A stretch of DNA of 41,459 nucleotides from DASSUW01 sp035717845 (GCA_035717845.1 DASTIC010000082.1:1-41459); one strand, 5' to 3'. Shown: positions 1 to 8,708, counted from the stretch's first letter. Translations and numbers: made by a program. Notes: a model not told the origin generated them from the letters alone.

Positions 1-1
1 C

Positions 2-634
2 CTTCCGCTGTACTCCGAGCAGCTCGCCGGGGGCTGGGGCAAGCTCGCCACGGCGGCCGTGGTCCTGGTCGCCGGCGCCGGTGCGGCCGGCGTCGGCTCG
101 CAGGTCGTGAGCGCCGGCCCTGACACCGACAGGCAGTCGCGTCCCGCGCTCGAGCGCCACGACGCGGGCGAGCGCACGGCAGCCGCGCCGGCGGACGCCG
201 CCACGCGGCCGGTCGCTGCCTCGACCAACCGGGACGCGCGCGGCGACCGCGCGAAGGGCGCCGACCGCCGCGAGACCAGGACCTCGAACGGGGGCACGGC
301 GCCTCGCTCCACCGGAGGGAGCGACGGCGCCGCGAACAACGTCCCGGCCGCCACCGGCGGTGGCGGTGGTGGGGGCGGCGGCGCACTCGGCGGCGGCGCG
401 CTCGGCGGCGTCACCCCGCCCGCGGGGACCGACGCGCCGAACGTCCTGCCCGCCGCACCGCAGCAGGTAGACCTCCCGATCCCGCCGCCGGAGGCGCCGA
501 AGATCGCCCCCGAGCTCACCGCCCCGGCGATCGACGGAGGCGGCACCACGGGCGCGCTCCCCGCCCCCGTGCAGGAGACGGTCGACGACACCGTCGGCGC
601 CGTCGAGGGCGCCACCGGCGTCGACCTCCCGTAG
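2..634 (+). CDS. C-terminal part of a membrane-anchored protein, probably an extended sigma-70 family factor (5' end outside the window)
   Basis: The frame is open from the window edge to TAG at 632-634, so only the C-terminal ~210 residues are visible. They start with LPLYSEQLAGGWGKLA, followed by a hydrophobic Ala/Val/Gly segment (about residues 15-38) that reads as one membrane span. After it comes a low-complexity tail rich in Ala, Pro, Thr and Asp with a polyglycine stretch at about 350-410. The layout (end of a cytoplasmic domain, one span, disordered tail) matches the second half of the complete sigma factor at 13108-14472, so I infer the same kind of protein. No catalytic motif is visible, and without the N-terminal half any single-pass membrane protein with a disordered tail remains possible. 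Confidence 0.55.
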   Translation, partial: LPLYSEQLAGGWGKLATAAVVLVAGAGAAGVGSQVVSAGPDTDRQSRPALERHDAGERTAAAPADAATRPVAASTNRDARGDRAKGADRRETRTSNGGTAPRSTGGSDGAANNVPAATGGGGGGGGGALGGGALGGVTPPAGTDAPNVLPAAPQQVDLPIPPPEAPKIAPELTAPAIDGGGTTGALPAPVQETVDDTVGAVEGATGVDLP

Positions 635-650
635 CACCACCGGACCCGGC

Positions 651-656
651 TAGACT
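651..656 (+). promoter_or_regulatory. -10 box of the tRNA-Pro gene
   Basis: TAGACT (TANNNT type) ends 11 bases before the first base of the tRNA acceptor stem, so transcription would start a few bases before the mature 5' end. I see no clear -35 box; the upstream 17 bases are the end of the preceding coding region. Confidence 0.45.
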
Positions 657-667
657 GCGAAGCCTCT

Positions 668-741
668 CGGGGCGTGGCGCAGCCTGGTAGCGCGCACCGT
701 TCGGGTCGGTGAGGTCCCCGGTTCAAATCCGGGCGCCCCGA
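668..741 (+). tRNA. tRNA-Pro (anticodon CGG)
   Basis: The cloverleaf can be drawn completely. The acceptor stem CGGGGCG (668-674) pairs with CGCCCCG (734-740), with discriminator A741. The D stem is GCGC/GCGC. The anticodon stem CACCG (695-699) pairs with CGGTG (707-711) around loop TTCGGGT, placing anticodon CGG at 702-704; it reads CCG proline codons and has the usual G37. The T arm is CCCGG-TTCAAAT-CCGGG. The 3' CCA is not encoded. It is a single gene, followed 9 bases later by the end of a minus-strand gene. Confidence 0.95.
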
Positions 742-750
742 TGAGGTCGG

Positions 751-2286
751 TCAGCGGGCTGCGCGGTGCCGTGCGCCGAGGATCGCCATCGCGGCGTTGC
801 GGCCGGGGATGCCGCTGACGCCGCCGCCGCGGCGCGCTCCCGCGCCGCCCAGGTGCACCGTGGGGAGGGCGGTCTCCGTTCCCCAGCGCCCGACCTCGTC
901 CTCGTGCTCGGCGAACGGCCAGGCGAGGTCGCGGTGGAAGATGTTGCCGCGCGGGAGCGCGAGCTCGGCCTCGAGGTCGAGCGGCGACTTGACCTCCAGG
1001 CACAGCGCGCCGTCGGGCGTGCGCAGCAGGCAGTCCTCGATCGGCTCGGCGAGCACGGAGTCGAGCGAAGCCAGCGCGGCGTCGAGCGCCTCGCGGGCGA
1101 CCGCCTCGGGCGCGGCGTCGAACAGCCGCGCCGGCGTGTGGAGGGCGAACAGCGTCAGCGTGTGCGCGCGGACGCCCGGGCCGAGGATGCTCGGGTCGGT
1201 CAGGGAGTGGCAGTAGACCTCGCACGGGAGCGGGGACGGGAGGCGGCCCGCGCCGGCCGCCCCGTAGGCCGCCTCGAGCTGCACGTAACCCTCGTTGACG
1301 TGGAAGGTGCCCGCGAACGCGTCCTCGGGGCTCACCGCCCCGTCGCGCAGGCGAGGCAGGCGCGAGAGCAGCATGTTGACCTTGAGCTGCGCCCCCTCCG
1401 GGAGCGGGCCGCTCTCGACGCCCAGGAGCCGGTCGAGGACCGCGGGCGCGCACGCGGCGACCACGGAGTCGCAGCTGATCTCAGCGTCCTCGGTGCGCAC
1501 GATGGCGCCGTCTTCGTCGGCGTCGATCGCGACCACCTCCTGGCCGACGGCCAGCTCGGCGCCGCACTGCGCGGCCAGCGCGTCGGTCAGGGCGCCCATG
1601 CCGCCGACCGGCACGTCCCAGTCGCCCGTGCCGTTGCCGATCACGTGGTAGAGGAAGCAGCGGTTCTGGCGCAGCGCCGGGTCGTGCGCGCTCGCGTACG
1701 TGCCGATCAGCGCGTCGGTCATCACGACCCCGCGCACCAGGTCGTCGCCGAAGGTCGCCTCGACGGCCTCGCCGAGCGGGCGCTCGACGAACGCCTCCCA
1801 GGTCTCGTCGTCCCCCAGCCGCGCACGCAGCTCGTCGGCGCCGGCCAGCGGCTCGAGCAGCGACGGGAACACGACCTGTGCCAGCCGCGCGGTGCGGGCC
1901 TGGAATGCCTGCCACGTCTCGAATGCCCCGTCGTCACCGGTGACCCGGGACAGCGACGCCTGCGTCCGCTCGGCGTCCGCGGCGTCGATCAGGAGCCCGT
2001 CGTAGGTGCCCGGGACGGGCGTGTAGCTCGAGATCCGCCGGCGGCGCGTCTCGAACGCGAGCCCGAGCTCGCGCACGATCTGGCGCGGCAGCAGGCTCAC
2101 GAGGTACGCGTAGCGGGAGAGGCGGGCGTCGACGCCGGGGAACGGCGCCTCGGACACCGCGGCGCCGCCCAGCTCGTGCCGCCGCTCCAGCACCAGCACC
2201 GAGCGGCCCGCCCGCGCCAGGTAGGACGCGGCGACGAGCCCGTTGTGGCCGCCGCCCACGACCACGACGTCGTACCGGCGCCTCAT
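751..2286 (-). CDS. FAD/NAD(P)-dependent oxidoreductase of the phytoene desaturase-like family
   Basis: The 511-residue protein starts with MRRRYDVVVVGGGHNG, an N-terminal Rossmann dinucleotide motif, followed by the LVLERRHELGGAA segment that binds the FAD ribose. The C-terminal part has LGGAGARRGGGVSGIPGRNAA, the FAD-closing motif of the amine oxidase/phytoene desaturase superfamily. Length and motif order fit the PYROXD2-like group annotated as NAD(P)/FAD-dependent oxidoreductase; the substrate cannot be told, and no carotenoid genes are adjacent. The ATG at 2286 overlaps the TGA of the upstream phosphatase gene by four bases (ATGA), so translation is probably coupled and both belong to one minus-strand operon. 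The open frame continues upstream of this ATG but there it is antisense-like shadow of the phosphatase gene. Confidence 0.85.
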   Translation of the reverse strand: MRRRYDVVVVGGGHNGLVAASYLARAGRSVLVLERRHELGGAAVSEAPFPGVDARLSRYAYLVSLLPRQIVRELGLAFETRRRRISSYTPVPGTYDGLLIDAADAERTQASLSRVTGDDGAFETWQAFQARTARLAQVVFPSLLEPLAGADELRARLGDDETWEAFVERPLGEAVEATFGDDLVRGVVMTDALIGTYASAHDPALRQNRCFLYHVIGNGTGDWDVPVGGMGALTDALAAQCGAELAVGQEVVAIDADEDGAIVRTEDAEISCDSVVAACAPAVLDRLLGVESGPLPEGAQLKVNMLLSRLPRLRDGAVSPEDAFAGTFHVNEGYVQLEAAYGAAGAGRLPSPLPCEVYCHSLTDPSILGPGVRAHTLTLFALHTPARLFDAAPEAVAREALDAALASLDSVLAEPIEDCLLRTPDGALCLEVKSPLDLEAELALPRGNIFHRDLAWPFAEHEDEVGRWGTETALPTVHLGGAGARRGGGVSGIPGRNAAMAILGARHRAAR

Positions 2287-4307
2287 GCCGCTGCCGTGAC
2301 CGGGACGCCGGAGAAGCGCATGGCCAGCAGCGCGCGATCGTCGACGGCCGCCACGGCCTGGAAGTCCCGCAGCGCGCGCTCGATCTCCGCCACCAGCGCC
2401 TCGCTGCCCACCTCCGCGCGGGCCATCGCGTCGAGCAGCCGCCCCTCGCCGAAGCGCTCGGCGCGGCCCGGCGTCTCGGTCACGCCGTCGGTGTAGAAGA
2501 GGAGCATGTCGCCGGGCTCGACGTCGATCACGACCTCGGTCCAGTCCTCGCCACCCGCCACCCCGAGCAGGACCCCGTGGCTGCCGAGCGGCTCGGCGAC
2601 CCCCGCCGCGGTGCGCCGCAGCGGCAGCGGGTGGCCGGCGGACGCGACGGTCAGGCGCGGACTTCCACCGGCGTCCTCGAGCAGCGCGCACACGGCGGTC
2701 ACGAGCGACAGCCGCGCCTGCTCGCGCAGCACGTCGTTGATCAGCGACAGCACGCGCGCCGGCCGGGGATCGAAGCGTGCCGCCATGCGTGCCGAGTGGC
2801 GCACCAGCGACGTGAGCGCGGCGGCCTCGATCCCCTTGCCGGTGACGTCGCCGAGCACGATCAGGTGCCCGGCGTCGACCGGCAGGACGTCGTAGAAGTC
2901 ACCGCCCACGTCGGCGCCCCGCTCACCCGCGTGGTACGCCGCATGGACGTCCCAGCCCGGGATCGGCGGCAGGCGCTCGGGCAGGAGGCTCGCCTGGAGC
3001 GTGCGCGCCACGCGCTGCTGCTCCTCGAACAGCCGGGCGTTCTGGACGGCGGAGGTGGCGCGCAGGGCGAGGTCCTGGGCGAACAGCAGGTCGTCCTCGT
3101 CGTAGCGCCGCCCGCTCTCCGCGGTCACGAGCGAGATGACCCCGAGCGTGACGTCGCCGATCCGCATCGGAACGGCCATGGCGGACTTGAGGCCGACCTC
3201 GCGGATCACCCGCAGGTGCTCCTCGTCCACGGCGCTGGCGACGAGCAGCTCGTCGGGGATCTCGGGGTAGATCTCGGCGGGGCCGCCGCGCATGATCGCC
3301 GGCACGCCTCTCGGCGCGTCCATGTCCGGCGGGTATCGCCGGCGCATCTCGTGGGCCAGCTCGACCTTCGCGGGATCGATGTGGGCGACCGCGACCTGCT
3401 GGAGCTCCCCGTCCTTGTCGAGCATGTCGATGCCGCACCAGTCGGCGAGCCGGGGCACCACCATGCGAGCGACGCGCTCGAGCGTCTTCTCGTAGTCGAG
3501 GGTGGAGGCCAGCAGCTGGCCCGCCTCGGCCAGGAAGCGCTCGCGCAGCTCGGCGTCCTTGCCCTCCGTCACGTCCTCGATCACGTTGATGGCCAGCCGG
3601 GCGCCGGACGGGTCGCGATACAGCGTCGCCTTGGTGAGCAGCCAGAACGCCTCGCCGTCGTCGCGGATGCTCCGCGTGAGGAGCGACGCCGTCTCCGCGC
3701 CGTCCATCAGCCGTTGCCCGGGCATGTCCTCGAGCGACAGCGGGCGGCCGTCCTCGTCGGTGATCGTGAAGCGCTCGCTGAGCTTCTCCGGTGGAGCCGA
3801 CAGCACCTCGTCGACGGACTCGCACCCGAGCAGCTTCGCCGCCGCGGGATTGGCGTAGACCACGGTGCCGTCCTCGTCGTGCACGGTGACCGCCTCGGCC
3901 ATCGCCCCGAGGATGCCGTCGAGTCGGGCCTGCGTGGCGCTCAGCTCGCCGGCCAGCGCCTCGTTCGTCGCCGCCATGTCGGTCGCCCGCTGCCGCGTGC
4001 GCGCCGCGATCACGGCGAGACCGGCGAGCACCGTGTAGAAGCCGATCCGGTAGACCTGCTGGCTCACCGCCGGCGTCTCGTTCCAGATGTTGCTCGACAC
4101 GCCGATCACGAGCGCCACGGCCCCGGTGATCGCGACCTCGCGCCAGTCGCCGATCACGGCGAGCACCAGCGGCACGAACAGCACCATGCCGGTGATGACC
4201 AGCGAGTTGGACGCCAGCGCGATGTCGACGGCCGTGACGACCGCCTGGACGGCGAGGCCGACGACGAGCCGCCGCGATGAGAACGTGCTGGTCGTGGCCC
4301 CGGGCAT
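2283..4307 (-). CDS. Membrane-bound PAS-GAF-SpoIIE serine phosphatase (PP2C type)
   Basis: The 674-residue protein has about four hydrophobic segments in residues 10-105 (membrane sensor or anchor). A PAS domain follows (about 125-235, with DEDGTVVYANPAAAKLLG), then a GAF domain (about 255-420), and a C-terminal SpoIIE/PP2C domain (about 455-665). Metal-binding phosphatase motifs are intact: GADVGGDFYDV, GDVTGKGIEAA and YTDGVTE. In this family such proteins dephosphorylate anti-sigma-factor antagonists in partner-switching pathways, so a role in general stress or sigma regulation is likely, but no antagonist or kinase gene lies next to it. It sits between a small helical protein gene (44-base gap) and the FAD oxidoreductase (4-base overlap), suggesting a three-gene operon. 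Confidence 0.9.
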   Translation of the reverse strand: MPGATTSTFSSRRLVVGLAVQAVVTAVDIALASNSLVITGMVLFVPLVLAVIGDWREVAITGAVALVIGVSSNIWNETPAVSQQVYRIGFYTVLAGLAVIAARTRQRATDMAATNEALAGELSATQARLDGILGAMAEAVTVHDEDGTVVYANPAAAKLLGCESVDEVLSAPPEKLSERFTITDEDGRPLSLEDMPGQRLMDGAETASLLTRSIRDDGEAFWLLTKATLYRDPSGARLAINVIEDVTEGKDAELRERFLAEAGQLLASTLDYEKTLERVARMVVPRLADWCGIDMLDKDGELQQVAVAHIDPAKVELAHEMRRRYPPDMDAPRGVPAIMRGGPAEIYPEIPDELLVASAVDEEHLRVIREVGLKSAMAVPMRIGDVTLGVISLVTAESGRRYDEDDLLFAQDLALRATSAVQNARLFEEQQRVARTLQASLLPERLPPIPGWDVHAAYHAGERGADVGGDFYDVLPVDAGHLIVLGDVTGKGIEAAALTSLVRHSARMAARFDPRPARVLSLINDVLREQARLSLVTAVCALLEDAGGSPRLTVASAGHPLPLRRTAAGVAEPLGSHGVLLGVAGGEDWTEVVIDVEPGDMLLFYTDGVTETPGRAERFGEGRLLDAMARAEVGSEALVAEIERALRDFQAVAAVDDRALLAMRFSGVPVTAAA

Positions 4308-4351
4308 GCGCTCGGGGCGATGCTAGTGCGCGGAGGCGCGCTTGGGCGAAT

Positions 4352-4573
4352 TCAGCCCTGGTCGCGACCGGCGAGCTCGCCGCGCAGGGTGGCGATCTCG
4401 GTGACGGCGAGGCCGACGTAGGTGCCGGTGGCGGCGACGATCTCGGCGTCGATGTCCTCGCGCAGCTCGCTGTCGACGGCCTGCGCGCGCTCGGCACGCA
4501 GCTGCGCGAGGCGGGCGCGCTCCTCGGCGGCGCTCGTGGTCGGGATGGTGAACGGGCGCATGGCCGTGATCAT
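4352..4573 (-). CDS. Small helical protein of unknown function
   Basis: This is a short protein of about 73 residues, ending in EIATLRGELAGRDQG. Most of it (EERARLAQLRAERAQAVDSE and onward) is charged and predicted helical, possibly coiled-coil. Third codon positions are almost all G or C, as in neighbouring genes, which supports real coding. The start is uncertain: GTG at 4585 lies directly on the only purine-rich stretch, ATG at 4573 has AAGGG about 11 bases upstream, and ATG at 4561 would shorten it by four residues. I chose 4573. It precedes the SpoIIE phosphatase in the same direction, so it may be part of that signalling operon. I do not recognise a family. Confidence 0.6.
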   Translation of the reverse strand: MITAMRPFTIPTTSAAEERARLAQLRAERAQAVDSELREDIDAEIVAATGTYVGLAVTEIATLRGELAGRDQG

Positions 4574-4601
4574 GCGGGTCCGCACCCTTTGCCGGCATCA
4601 G

Positions 4602-4630
4602 GGAAACCCCTGGATCGACCCCCTCGATAC
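4602..4630 (+). promoter_or_regulatory. Possible ECF-type promoter (GGAAAC, 17 bases, CGATAC)
   Basis: In the divergent gap between the small helical gene and the dehydrogenase pseudogene, GGAAAC at 4602-4607 is separated by 17 bases from CGATAC at 4625-4630. That resembles extracytoplasmic-function sigma promoters (GGAAC -35, CG(A/T)T-like -10) and points toward the pseudogene start at 4648. The -35 part lies inside a 23-base motif that recurs at 20943-20965. This is pattern matching only. Confidence 0.3.
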
Positions 4631-4647
4631 CGGGTAGGGCTGAAGCC

Positions 4648-5405
4648 ATGCGCGCCCTGACCGTGGTGCCGCTCCGGGCCGGCTCGGCCGCCGTGACCGA
4701 CATGCCCGAGCCCGAGCTCGGCCCGGGTGAGCTGCTGGTCGAGGGTGTCGCGCTGGGCGTCTGCGGCACCGACCGCGAGATCATGGACGGCGAGTACGGG
4801 TGGGCGTTCTGCCGCAACGGCCGCTATACCGAGCGCGGGATCAAGGAGATCCACGGCTACGGCTCCGAGCGCTGGACGGTCGAGGCGGACTACGCGATCA
4901 AGCTCGACCCGGCGCTCGAGCCCGTGGGGATGCTGATGGAGCCGACGTCGGTGGTCGCCAAGGCGTGGGACCAGATCGAGCGGATCGGCAGCCGCGCGTA
5001 CTTCGCGCCCGAGCGCGTGTTCGTGACCGGCGCCGGGCCGATCGGCCTGCTGGCGGCGCGCCGCCCGACATCATCCTCGCGGCCACCGGCGTGCCCGAGG
5101 TCGTGCTCGACGCGATGGAGCACAACGCGACCGCCGGCGTCGTGTGCCTGACCGGCGTGTCGCCCCGCGGCCGCGAGGTCACCGTCGACGCCGGCGGGCT
5201 CAACCGCGACCTCGTGCTCGAGAACTACGTCGTCTTCGGCTCGGTCAACGCCAACCAGCGCCACTTCGAGCTGGCGGCCGAGGCACTGGCCCGCGCCGAC
5301 CGGTCATGGCTCGAGCGGATGATCTCGCGGCGGGTGCCGCTCGAGGACTTCGCGACCGCCGTGAAGAAGCAGCCCAGCGACGTCAAGGTCGTCCTCGAGC
5401 TCTGA
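4648..5405 (+). pseudogene. Glucose 1-dehydrogenase-like zinc alcohol dehydrogenase, disrupted by two internal deletions
   Basis: The start (MRALTVVPLRAGSAA, then GVCGTDREIMDGEYGW) and the end (GVVCLTGVSPRGREV, GSVNANQRHFELAAEA, DVKVVLEL) match the MDR glucose dehydrogenase family, but the locus is only 758 bp against roughly 1,050 expected. After EYGWA the sequence jumps directly to FCRNGRYTERG, an in-frame loss of about 50 residues that removes the Gly-His-Glu catalytic zinc ligands and most structural zinc cysteines. After VTGAGPIGLLAA (about 5059) it jumps with a frame change to PDIILAATGVPEVV (about 5067), losing most of the Rossmann domain; frame 1 then runs to a stop at 5151. Both losses remove essential parts, so I call it a decayed gene. 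Collapsed assembly is the alternative. Confidence 0.85.
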
Positions 5406-5417
5406 CAGCATGGCCGC

Positions 5418-6644
5418 GTGGGAGCGTGGCCGGGAGAGGTGATCGAGGAGCAGGCGGGCGACATCGCCGCGGTCGCGTGGTCGCTGCTGCGCAGCCAGGC
5501 GGCGTGGCGGCACCGCCGGGTGGAGACGCTGACGCTGCTGAGCCACGAGCACGTGCGGCGCCACGTGTCGGTCGACTTCACGCTGCCGGAGGAGCACCGT
5601 GAAGGGTTGCGGCTGTCCGCCGAGGAGTTCGCGGTGCCGCTCGCCTGGCTCACGAAGCGACCGCTCGTGCACTTCGACCTGCGCAACGAGGAGGGCCACT
5701 CGATCCCGATGCTGACCGCCGACCAGAACGCGGCGATCGACCGCGAGCTTCTCTACGCGGTGCTCGAGAACGACCTCGCGCTCCAGGATGCCGACGATGC
5801 GACGGTCGAGGCCGTGGGGCGGGTGGCGGCGCCCCTCGTCGAGGCGGTCGTCGGAGTCGGCGCGGCGGCGGCCGACGTCGAGCGTCTCGAGCGCCAGCAC
5901 GGGCTTCAGCCGCTGGACGAGTTCCGGACGATGGTCGGCAACCTCTCGCGCCTGTTCATGCTCTGGGCCGTCGTGCGCGGCATCGATCGCCGGCGGGTGT
6001 TCAAGTTCGCGTATGACGAGCCGTACGAGCTGCGACCCGGGCTGGCGTACGTCTACGAGGCTCCCGGCTGCACCGAGGCGTGGAGCTACCACGTCGAGAT
6101 CGCCGTGCCGACCGACCTCAAGGCGCGGACGACCACGCTCTGGGATTCGGCGACCGGCGCGGTGCTCGCGACGGGGAGTCCCGACGCCGATCGGCCGGCG
6201 CTCTACGTCTCCACCGATCCGGCCGACCCGCCCGCGCATGCGGAGGTCGTCGTGGACTTCGCGGCCGAGCGGGGGCGCTTCCTTGCGCCCGCGGCGATCG
6301 TGGCCACCGTCATCGCCCTGCTCGTCGCGCCGCCGTGGCTGTTCGCCGACCTCGAGCGGCTGGCCGCGAGCTCCGGCCCGGCGATCGGGCTGGTGCTCTC
6401 GACCTCGGCGGTGTTCTCCGCGCTCGTGCTGCGCACGGACGAGCATCCGCTGCTGCGGCGGCTTCTCGTCCGCTACCGCGTGAGCCTCGTGGCCAGCACG
6501 CTCGCGGCCCTCTTCGCCGCCGCCTCGCTCGGCTTCCGGGCCGAGGGGTGGATCATCGAGCTCACATGGGGCGTCGCGGCGGTTGTCTCGGCCGTGACCG
6601 CCGGTATCCTTGTGTGGGCGGCCGCCCGGTCGCCATCGTTATGA
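5418..6644 (+). CDS. Conserved-looking membrane protein of unknown function
   Basis: The protein has 408 residues from GTG at 5418. The first ~290 residues are soluble and mixed helix/strand, with no motif I recognise. The last ~120 residues contain about four hydrophobic segments (FLAPAAIVATVIALLVAPPW, the VLSTSAVF segment, the ASTLAALFAAASLGF segment and the final VSAVTAGILVWAA), so the soluble domain is probably held on the inner face of the membrane. There is no signal peptide. The start is 13 bases after the dehydrogenase remnant, with no strong ribosome site. Its TGA overlaps the ATG of the next small gene (ATGA at 6641-6644), which suggests translational coupling. Function is unknown. 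Confidence 0.75.
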   Translation: MGAWPGEVIEEQAGDIAAVAWSLLRSQAAWRHRRVETLTLLSHEHVRRHVSVDFTLPEEHREGLRLSAEEFAVPLAWLTKRPLVHFDLRNEEGHSIPMLTADQNAAIDRELLYAVLENDLALQDADDATVEAVGRVAAPLVEAVVGVGAAAADVERLERQHGLQPLDEFRTMVGNLSRLFMLWAVVRGIDRRRVFKFAYDEPYELRPGLAYVYEAPGCTEAWSYHVEIAVPTDLKARTTTLWDSATGAVLATGSPDADRPALYVSTDPADPPAHAEVVVDFAAERGRFLAPAAIVATVIALLVAPPWLFADLERLAASSGPAIGLVLSTSAVFSALVLRTDEHPLLRRLLVRYRVSLVASTLAALFAAASLGFRAEGWIIELTWGVAAVVSAVTAGILVWAAARSPSL

Positions 6645-6823
6645 GAATCCCGTTCATCCACCGCAGGGAGCGCACGATCGAGGAGATCGCGGCCAAGGCG
6701 ACGCGGGTCGGCTCGGCCGAGGGCTATCCCCCGCGCCTGGGCCCCAACACGCGGACCGTCGCCGAGAACCGCGAGGCGATCGCGCGCATGCGCCGCATCC
6801 GCGCTGACAACGGCCTCCGCTAA
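6641..6823 (+). CDS. 60-residue basic protein translationally coupled to the upstream membrane protein
   Basis: The product begins MRIPFIHRRERTIEEIAAKA and ends ARMRRIRADNGLR, 60 residues rich in Arg and Glu, probably helical at both ends with a Pro/Gly centre (EGYPPRLGPNTRT). The ATG at 6641 overlaps the TGA of the upstream gene by four bases, the standard coupling arrangement, and codon use is the same G/C-ending style as the neighbours. The TAA overlaps by four bases the stop of the convergent acetoacetate-CoA ligase gene. No family is recognised; the coupling suggests it acts with the membrane protein at 5418. Confidence 0.7.
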   Translation: MRIPFIHRRERTIEEIAAKATRVGSAEGYPPRLGPNTRTVAENREAIARMRRIRADNGLR

Positions 6824-8700
6824 CGGCCGCTCGCCCAGCTGACGAAGAAGTCCAGCGCCTGGGGGTTGGCGAGCGAGTCGCGGCTCGCCGCCTGCTCGGG
6901 AGGCGTGCCCATGAGGATGCGCTTGACCGGCAGCTCGAGGACCTTGCCCGACAGCGTGCGCGGCACCTGCTCCACGGCCACGACCTCGTCCGGGACGTGG
7001 CGAGGCGAGCAGTCCTCGCGCACGCGGGTGCGGATCCGCTTGACGAGCTCGTCGTCGAGCTCGGCGCCGTCGCGCAGCACGACGAACAGCGGCATGAAGC
7101 CCTCGACGTCGACCACCAGCGCGTCGACCACCTCGTCGACGCCCAGCACCGCGGAGTAGATCTCGGCCGTCCCCATGCGCACGCCGCCGCGGTTGATCGT
7201 GGCGTCGGAGCGGCCGGTGATGATCGCGGTGCCGCGCTCGGTGATCTCGATCCAGTCCCCGTGGCGCCACACGCCGGGGTAGATGTCGAAGTAGGACTCG
7301 CGGTACCGCTCGCCGTCCGGGTCGTTCCACAGGTAGAGCGGCATCGACGGCATGGGCTCGGTGACCACCAGCTCGCCGACCTCGCCGACCAGCGGACGCC
7401 CCTCCGGGTCCCACGACTCCACCGAGGCGCCGAGCGCCCGCGCCTGGAGCTCTCCCTCGTAGACCGGCAGGACCGGGCAGCCGCCGACGAACGCCGTGCA
7501 GAGGTCCGTGCCGCCGCTGGTTGAGAAGAGCCACGTGTCGCTCCCCACGTGGTCGTAGACCCAGCGGAAGCCCTCGGGGGAGAGCGGCGAGCCGGTCGAG
7601 CCGACCGCGCGCAGGCGCGAGAGATCGCGGCCGTCGCCGGGCTCCACGCCGGCCTTCATGCAGGCGGCGATGTAGGCCGCGCTGGTACCGAAGCAGGTCA
7701 CCTGGGCCCGCTCGGCGAGGTCCCACAGCACGCCCATGTCCGGGTGGCCGGGGCTGCCGTCGTAGAGCACGATCGCCGCCTCGGTGAGCAGGCCGGAGAC
7801 GAGGAAGTTCCACATCATCCAGCCCGTGGTGGTGAACCAGAAGATCCGGTCGCCGGCCTGGGCGTCCACATGCAGGTGGAGCTTCTTGAGGTGCTCGAGC
7901 AGGATCCCGCCCTGTCCGTGCACGATCGCCTTCGGCAGCCCGGTCGTGCCGGACGAGTACAGCACCCACAGCGGGTGGTCGAACGGGACGCGCTCGAAGG
8001 TCAGCTCGCCCGGCTGCTCGAAGCCGGGCTCCCACCCGGAGCCGTCGAGGTAGCCCAGCCGCACCAGCCGCCCGCCCACCTCCTCGTGGATGCCGCGCAC
8101 GATGTCGCCGCGGTCGAAGTCGCGGCCGTTGTAGCGGTAGCCGTCGACCGCCAGCAGCACCTTCGGCTCGATCTGGGCGAAGCGGTCGATCACCGAGCGG
8201 GCGCCGAAGTCCGGGGAGCAGCTCGACCAGACGGCGCCGAGCGACGCGGTGGCCAGGAAGGCGGCGACCGCCTCCGGGATGTTCGGGATGTACGCCGCCA
8301 CGCGATCGCCGGGGCCGACGCCGAGCGCCCGCAGGCCGCCCGCGATCCGCGCCACCTGCTCGCGCAACTCGCCCCAGGTCAGCTCGGCCTGCTCGCGCAG
8401 CTCGGAGGCGTGCACGATGGCCGGCCCGTCGGGGTCCTTGCCGCGGAAGAGGTGCTCGGGGTAGCTCACCTGCGCCCCCGGGAACCATTCCGCGCCGGGC
8501 ATCTCCCGCGAGCCGAGCACGCGGTCGTAGCCGCCGTCTACGCCGAAGAACTCCCACACCGCTCCCCAGAAGCCCTCGAGGTCGTCCACCGACCACTTCC
8601 AGAGCTCGTGGTAGTCGTCGATCCCGCGCTCGTGCATGAAGCGCGTCATGACGGCCCGGTCCACCAGCGCAGGCGGCGGCTCCCACAGCAGCGTCGGCAT
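6820..8700 (-). CDS. aacS: Acetoacetate-CoA ligase (acetoacetyl-CoA synthetase)
   Basis: The 626-residue protein belongs to the ANL adenylate-forming superfamily. It carries the P-loop motif YSSGTTGLPKAIVHG, the A5-like STSGGTDLC segment and the C-terminal GRSDATINRGGVRMGTAEIY motif, and ends with the catalytic-lysine region PRTLSGKVLELPVKRI. The N-terminal AcsA-type cap (WSVDDLEGFWGAVWEFFGV, then PGAEWFPGAQVSYPEH) and WMMWNF are typical of acetoacetyl-CoA synthetase rather than acetyl-CoA synthetase. It activates acetoacetate to acetoacetyl-CoA with ATP in the cytoplasm, feeding beta-oxidation, ketone-body use or polymer metabolism. Its start lies only 8 bases from the start of the divergent HipA-like gene, so the promoters must overlap coding sequence. 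Length is close to the family norm of about 650. Confidence 0.9.
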   Translation of the reverse strand: MPTLLWEPPPALVDRAVMTRFMHERGIDDYHELWKWSVDDLEGFWGAVWEFFGVDGGYDRVLGSREMPGAEWFPGAQVSYPEHLFRGKDPDGPAIVHASELREQAELTWGELREQVARIAGGLRALGVGPGDRVAAYIPNIPEAVAAFLATASLGAVWSSCSPDFGARSVIDRFAQIEPKVLLAVDGYRYNGRDFDRGDIVRGIHEEVGGRLVRLGYLDGSGWEPGFEQPGELTFERVPFDHPLWVLYSSGTTGLPKAIVHGQGGILLEHLKKLHLHVDAQAGDRIFWFTTTGWMMWNFLVSGLLTEAAIVLYDGSPGHPDMGVLWDLAERAQVTCFGTSAAYIAACMKAGVEPGDGRDLSRLRAVGSTGSPLSPEGFRWVYDHVGSDTWLFSTSGGTDLCTAFVGGCPVLPVYEGELQARALGASVESWDPEGRPLVGEVGELVVTEPMPSMPLYLWNDPDGERYRESYFDIYPGVWRHGDWIEITERGTAIITGRSDATINRGGVRMGTAEIYSAVLGVDEVVDALVVDVEGFMPLFVVLRDGAELDDELVKRIRTRVREDCSPRHVPDEVVAVEQVPRTLSGKVLELPVKRILMGTPPEQAASRDSLANPQALDFFVSWASGR

Positions 8701-8708
8701 CGGGCGCC

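Noticed and set aside
350..415. GGC/GGT tandem repeat
   Set aside because: It encodes a polyglycine linker in a disordered tail; ordinary low complexity, not an independent repeat element.
766..2496. Long plus-strand open frame (576 residues) opposite the FAD oxidoreductase
   Set aside because: It lies antisense to a gene with clear FAD motifs, is rich in Arg/Ala/Gly without any domain, and is the usual mirror frame of high-GC coding DNA.
2577..4280. Long plus-strand open frame opposite the SpoIIE phosphatase
   Set aside because: Antisense shadow; the minus strand encodes intact PAS, GAF and PP2C motifs.
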